NCBI GenBank assembly: GCA_021153265.1
Contig: JAGKTU010000073.1
Span: 1 to 11,097, forward strand
DNA: 11,097 bases
Reading direction: 5' to 3'
From: Clostridia bacterium
GTDB taxonomy: Bacteria > Bacillota > Clostridia > Oscillospirales > Oscillospiraceae
Made by a program: the position numbers and the translations under genes. This document shows positions 6,479 to 11,097 of this stretch, piece after piece; position 1 is the stretch's first letter; each line of letters opens with the position of its first letter. The notes under the pieces are model-generated. The model made no database searches. It had not been told where the DNA came from and saw only the letters and a program-made list of their open reading frames with translations.

Positions 6479-6733
6479 ATGGGTACTGTATTCAATGAGT
6501 TTTTTGTGAAAGCCGCATGTGCAATCGGTGCCGGCCTGTGTATGGGTATCGGCGCAATCGGCCCCGCTATCGGCGAAGGTAACGCCGTCGCCAAGGCTCT
6601 GGAGGGTATGGCCCGTCAGCCCGAGGCTGCCGGTAACCTGCGTACCAACATGATCCTGGGCTGTGCCATCACCGAAACCACCGGTATTTACTCCCTGCTG
6701 ATCTCTTTCTTGATCCTGTTCGCTGTCGGCTAA
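6479..6733 (+). CDS. atpE: F-type ATP synthase subunit c (rotor ring), two-carboxylate type
   Basis: 84 residues forming the expected helical hairpin. The first helix has the glycine-rich packing motif (GAGLCMGIGAIGPAIGEG, 17-34), the polar loop is ARQPEA (45-50), and the second helix carries the ion-binding carboxylate E66 in AITETTGIYS (63-72). A second acidic residue, E33, sits where Na+-type rings such as Ilyobacter tartaricus have Gln32. With I64 (backbone position), T67 in the place of Ser66, T68 and Y71, this matches the two-carboxylate Na+-binding arrangement described for Fusobacterium nucleatum. Na+ coupling is therefore predicted; H+ coupling at low Na+ cannot be excluded. The start at 6479 follows AGGAGGA by 8 nt. 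Ring stoichiometry cannot be read from the sequence. Subunit identity is certain. Confidence 0.97.
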   Translation: MGTVFNEFFVKAACAIGAGLCMGIGAIGPAIGEGNAVAKALEGMARQPEAAGNLRTNMILGCAITETTGIYSLLISFLILFAVG

Positions 6734-6770
6734 GCCCCTTTCCCAACTTTTCACGAAAGGAGCAAAGTAA

Positions 6771-7277
6771 GTGAACGGATTTGAAAGTTTTATTGGCATC
6801 AACCCCTGGACTGCCCTGTTCGTTCTTCTGAACACTCTGACCATTTTCTTCGTTGGTAAAAAATTTCTCTTCGGCCCGGTGATGAAGATGATCACCGATC
6901 GCCAGAAGGAGATCGACGATATGTACGCAAACGCAGACTCCGCCAAGGCAGATGCCGAGGCCATGCGTGATGAGTACCAGCGCAAGCTCTCCGATGCCCA
7001 GGCCACTTCCGACCGTATCGTCAAGGAAGCCATGGCCCGCGGACAGGCACGAGAGGAAGAGATCCTTCGCAAGGCCAACGCAGATGCCGCCGCCATTATG
7101 GACAAGGCATCTGCCGACATCGCCCAAGAGAAGAAGAAAGCCATCAACGACGCCAAGAACGAGATTTCCGGTCTGGCTATGGCCATCGCCGGCAAGGTGG
7201 TGGAGCGGGAGCTGAACGAGGCCGATCAGGCCAAGCTCATCGACAGCTTCATCGACGGACTGGGTGACGGCGTATGA
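6771..7277 (+). CDS. atpF: F-type ATP synthase subunit b (peripheral stalk)
   Basis: 168 residues. The INPWTALFVLLNTLTIFF start (10-27) is the typical single N-terminal membrane helix, followed by KKFLFGPVMKMITDRQKEID and then a long charged alanine-rich helix (about 40-140) that forms the right-handed coiled coil of the stator stalk linking subunit a to delta and alpha. The C-terminal end (AMAIAGKVVERELNEADQAKL) matches the delta-binding tail of b subunits. The start is GTG at 6771-6773, 8 nt after AAAGGAG (6756-6762). There is only one b gene here, so the stalk is probably a homodimer. The stop overlaps the atpH start (ATGA). Confidence 0.95.
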   Translation: MNGFESFIGINPWTALFVLLNTLTIFFVGKKFLFGPVMKMITDRQKEIDDMYANADSAKADAEAMRDEYQRKLSDAQATSDRIVKEAMARGQAREEEILRKANADAAAIMDKASADIAQEKKKAINDAKNEISGLAMAIAGKVVERELNEADQAKLIDSFIDGLGDGV

Positions 7278-7813
7278 CCGGAGTAGGAAATGTTTATGGC
7301 GAGGCATTGTATCTGCTTGCCAAGGAAGAAGACCGGAGCAAGACCATTCTGGAGGAGCTGAAGGCTCTGGATGAGAGTTTCTCTCAGGAGCCGGACTTTC
7401 TGCGGCTGCTGTCCTCTCCCAATCTTCCCAAAGCAGAGCGGTGCCAGATCCTGGACGACAGTTTCCGGGGCAAAATCGACCCCTACCTTCTGAATTTCAT
7501 GAAGATTTTGACGGAAAAGGGCTATATTCGCCATTTTTCCGACTGCCGCAAGGGCTACACGCTGCACTACAATCAGGATAACGGCATTCTGAGCGTCACC
7601 GCAGTCACCGCTGTGGCACTGTCCGCAGAGCAGGCTGACAAGCTCACCGGCAAGCTGGAAAACATCACCGGCAAGACCATCGAGCTTGTAAACCGCGTCG
7701 ACCCCGGCATCTATGGCGGCGTACGCCTGGACTATGACGGTCAGCGGCTGGATGACACCGTGGCTCACCGCCTGGAAAACATCCGCAATCTGCTGAAAAA
7801 TACCGTACTGTAA
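7274..7813 (+). CDS. atpH: F-type ATP synthase subunit delta (OSCP)
   Basis: 179 residues, the usual length. The N-terminal helical domain (VYGEALYLLAKEED, about 7-20, to about 105) binds the alpha N-termini on top of F1. The C-terminal domain carries the family signature VDPGIYGGVRLDYDGQRLDD (142-161), which contacts subunit b. Delta thus ties the peripheral stalk to F1. The ATG overlaps the atpF TGA by 4 nt and only a weak GGGTG ribosome site precedes it, so translation is probably coupled to atpF, which fits roughly matched low copy numbers of b and delta. Confidence 0.95.
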   Translation: MTGVGNVYGEALYLLAKEEDRSKTILEELKALDESFSQEPDFLRLLSSPNLPKAERCQILDDSFRGKIDPYLLNFMKILTEKGYIRHFSDCRKGYTLHYNQDNGILSVTAVTAVALSAEQADKLTGKLENITGKTIELVNRVDPGIYGGVRLDYDGQRLDDTVAHRLENIRNLLKNTVL

Positions 7814-7831
7814 GAGGAAAGCAGGGACACT

Positions 7832-9346
<1,515 letters not shown>

Positions 9347-9361
9347 GGGAGGTGTCCTGAC

Positions 9362-10204
9362 ATGGCTGGCGTTTCCACAAAGGAGATCAAAACCAGAATC
9401 CGCAGCATGGAAAGCACCCGGCAGATCACCAAGGCCATGGAAATGGTCGCTGCCTCCAAGCTGCGCCGGGCACAAGCACAGATTCAGAACTCCCGCCCCT
9501 ATTTTGAGATTCTTTCCGATACCATCCGGGACATCGTGTCCTCCAACCGGGATTTTACCTCTCCCTATCTTCAGGAGCGCCCGGTAAAGAAGCTGCTGTA
9601 TATCGTCATTGCCGGCGACCGCGGTCTGGCCGGTGGCTACAACAGCAACATTCTCAAGCTGGTCCAGTCCCAGATTCAGGGTAAGGACGCCGTGGTTCTT
9701 CCCATCGGCAAAAAGGCCGTGGACTATTTCCGCTCCCATAAGGTGCCTGTCTGGACGGACACCTATGCCGAAGCCGCTGACATGGACATTGGAGACTGCT
9801 TCTCCGTGGCCAAGCAGTTAAGCCGTGGCTTCTTAAATGGCGAGTTCGACGAGATCCATGTGGCCTATACCAACTTTGTATCCGTCCTTTCCCAAGTTCC
9901 CGCAACCGAAAAACTGCTTCCGCTGACCGCCGAGGACACCAAGTCCACCGGCGTTTCCAGCGAAACGATCTACGAGCCTGACAGCGAAACGGTCTTTGCT
10001 GCCATCGTACCCGAATATTTGGGCGGCATCGTCTATGGCGCCCTGTGCGAGAGCCGTGCCTCCGAAGCCGCGGCCCGCCGCACCGCCATGGATTCCGCCA
10101 CCAAGAACGCAGACGAAATGATCGCAGACTTAAGTCTTAAGTTCAACCGGGCCCGTCAGGCAGCCATCACTCAGGAGATCACGGAGATCGTTGCCGGCTC
10201 CTAA
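9362..10204 (+). CDS. atpG: F-type ATP synthase subunit gamma (central rotor shaft)
   Basis: 280 residues. The N-terminal helix STKEIKTRIRSMESTRQITK and AMEMVAASKLRRAQ (5-38), and the C-terminal helix (about 230-278, with ASEAAARRTAMDSATKNADE and RARQAAITQEITEIV), form the antiparallel coiled coil that turns inside the alpha/beta hexamer. The middle Rossmann-like part has the conserved DRGLAGGYNSN motif (86-96) that reaches the c ring and epsilon. The Shine-Dalgarno GGGAGGTG (9347-9354) directly follows the atpA stop, 7 nt before the ATG. A 50-nt spacer leads to atpD. Confidence 0.97.
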   Translation: MAGVSTKEIKTRIRSMESTRQITKAMEMVAASKLRRAQAQIQNSRPYFEILSDTIRDIVSSNRDFTSPYLQERPVKKLLYIVIAGDRGLAGGYNSNILKLVQSQIQGKDAVVLPIGKKAVDYFRSHKVPVWTDTYAEAADMDIGDCFSVAKQLSRGFLNGEFDEIHVAYTNFVSVLSQVPATEKLLPLTAEDTKSTGVSSETIYEPDSETVFAAIVPEYLGGIVYGALCESRASEAAARRTAMDSATKNADEMIADLSLKFNRARQAAITQEITEIVAGS

Positions 10205-10254
10205 TCAGAGCCTATTCCCCCTAATTTTCAACAGCTAAAGGAGTTGAATTCCCA

Positions 10255-11097
10255 ATGGCCAAATCCATCGGAACCGTGATCCAGGTCATGGGTCCCGTTC
10301 TTGACATTCGCTTCGCGGATGACCAGCTTCCCCAGCTGCTCAGCGCGATCGAGATTCCCAACGGCGATCAGACCATCGTGGCCGAGGTCGCCCAGCACAT
10401 CGGCGACAATGTGGTCCGCTGCATCGCCATGTCCTCCACCGACGGTCTGCAGCGCGGCGTTCAGGCCACCGACACCGGCGCACCCATCCGGGTGCCTGTG
10501 GGCGATGCCTGTCTGGGCCGTGTGTTCAACCTGCTGGGTCAGCCCATTGACGAGGGCGCACCCATGCCCGAAACCGAGCAGTGGCCCATTCACCGTCCCG
10601 CCCCCGCTTACGAGGAGCAGCAGCCTGCCACCGAGATCCTCGAGACCGGCATCAAGGTCATCGACTTGATCTGCCCCTACGCAAAGGGCGGTAAGATCGG
10701 CCTCTTCGGCGGCGCAGGCGTCGGCAAGACCGTTCTGATCCAGGAGCTGATCTATAACATCGCCACCGCCCACAACGGTTACTCCGTCTTTACCGGCGTC
10801 GGCGAGCGTACCCGTGAGGGTAATGACCTCTATAACGAAATGACCGAAAGCGGTGTTATCTCCAAGACCGCCATGGTCTTCGGTCAGATGAACGAACCCC
10901 CCGGAGCCCGTATGCGTGTCGGCCTTTCCGGCCTGACCATGGCAGAATACTTCCGTGACGTGAAGCATCAGGACGTGCTGCTGTTCATCGATAACATCTT
11001 CCGTTTCACCCAGGCCGGTTCTGAGGTTTCCGCACTGCTGGGCCGTATGCCCTCCGCCGTCGGCTACCAGCCCACCCTGGCAACGGAAATGGGCGCC
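10255..11097 (+). CDS. atpD: F-type ATP synthase subunit beta (5' part, cut by window end)
   Basis: Open from the ATG at 10255 to the last base, giving 281 residues of a protein normally about 460-480 long. The N-terminal barrel (MAKSIGTVIQVMGPVLDIRF) is followed by the catalytic P-loop GGAGVGKT (152-159), the GERTREGND motif (183-191) with the catalytic glutamate and its Arg partner, and the Walker B strand and following segment (LLFIDNIFRFTQAGSEVSAL). The visible part ends in the conserved GYQPTLATEMGA. Beta is the site of ATP synthesis and hydrolysis. The Shine-Dalgarno AAAGGAG (10237-10243) lies 11 nt upstream. The missing C-terminal half and atpC are expected beyond the window. Confidence 0.98.
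   Translation, partial: MAKSIGTVIQVMGPVLDIRFADDQLPQLLSAIEIPNGDQTIVAEVAQHIGDNVVRCIAMSSTDGLQRGVQATDTGAPIRVPVGDACLGRVFNLLGQPIDEGAPMPETEQWPIHRPAPAYEEQQPATEILETGIKVIDLICPYAKGGKIGLFGGAGVGKTVLIQELIYNIATAHNGYSVFTGVGERTREGNDLYNEMTESGVISKTAMVFGQMNEPPGARMRVGLSGLTMAEYFRDVKHQDVLLFIDNIFRFTQAGSEVSALLGRMPSAVGYQPTLATEMGA

Noticed and set aside
10127..10140. Perfect palindrome GACTTAAGTC followed by TTAAG in atpG, with a related GACTTAAGT in atpA at 8615-8623
   Set aside because: Both encode conserved Asp-Leu-Ser residues within essential genes. Two short matches are not enough to argue for a binding site or repeat family.

Overview
The window looks like a chromosomal stretch from a fairly GC-rich member of the Clostridia (Bacillota), most likely an Oscillospiraceae/Ruminococcaceae-type gut anaerobe. 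This rests on strong AGGAGG-like ribosome binding sites, a near-consensus sigma-A promoter, paired AtpZ/AtpI genes ahead of the ATP synthase genes, a RecD2-ComF-MreB cluster, and coding regions rich in C- and G-ending codons (CCC, CTG, GGC) with AT-rich spacers. The taxon is an inference from gene content, not from a marker gene.

Layout. Positions 1-345 (+) hold the C-terminal part of a 2H-phosphoesterase (LigT-like) protein. It converges on the minus-strand cluster across a compact hairpin terminator (351-387). The minus-strand cluster reads, in transcription order, small membrane protein (4605-4306), recD2 helicase (4309-2099), comF-type phosphoribosyltransferase (2102-1443) and an mreB/mbl actin-like gene (1434-391). 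The first three overlap by 4 nt (TTGA, then ATGA) and mreB follows comF by 8 nt, so this is almost certainly one translationally coupled operon. An AT-rich divergent promoter region (about 4606-4851) separates it from the plus-strand F-type ATP synthase operon: atpZ-like, atpI-like, atpB (a), atpE (c), atpF (b), atpH (delta), atpA (alpha), atpG (gamma) and the first 281 codons of atpD (beta), which is cut by the window end. atpC (epsilon) would be expected just outside.

How the genes work together. The atp genes encode nearly all of an F1Fo ATP synthase: a/b/c form the membrane ion channel, stalk and rotor, delta/alpha/beta/gamma form F1, and AtpZ/AtpI are small accessory membrane proteins tied to assembly and/or Mg2+ supply. 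Two features of Fo stand out. The c subunit carries a two-carboxylate site (E33 and E66, with T67, T68 and Y71) resembling the Na+-binding rotor of Fusobacterium. Subunit a is unusually long (299 aa), with about 66 extra residues between its essential Arg (R166) and Gln (Q274), predicted to be an additional transmembrane hairpin; it also has Gly where E. coli has Glu219. Together these suggest a non-standard, possibly sodium-coupled Fo motor, which is the most interesting thing in the window. A very AT-rich leader before atpE looks like a translation-boosting region suited to the high c-subunit copy number.

I saw no tRNA, rRNA, CRISPR array, insertion sequence, phage gene or riboswitch.
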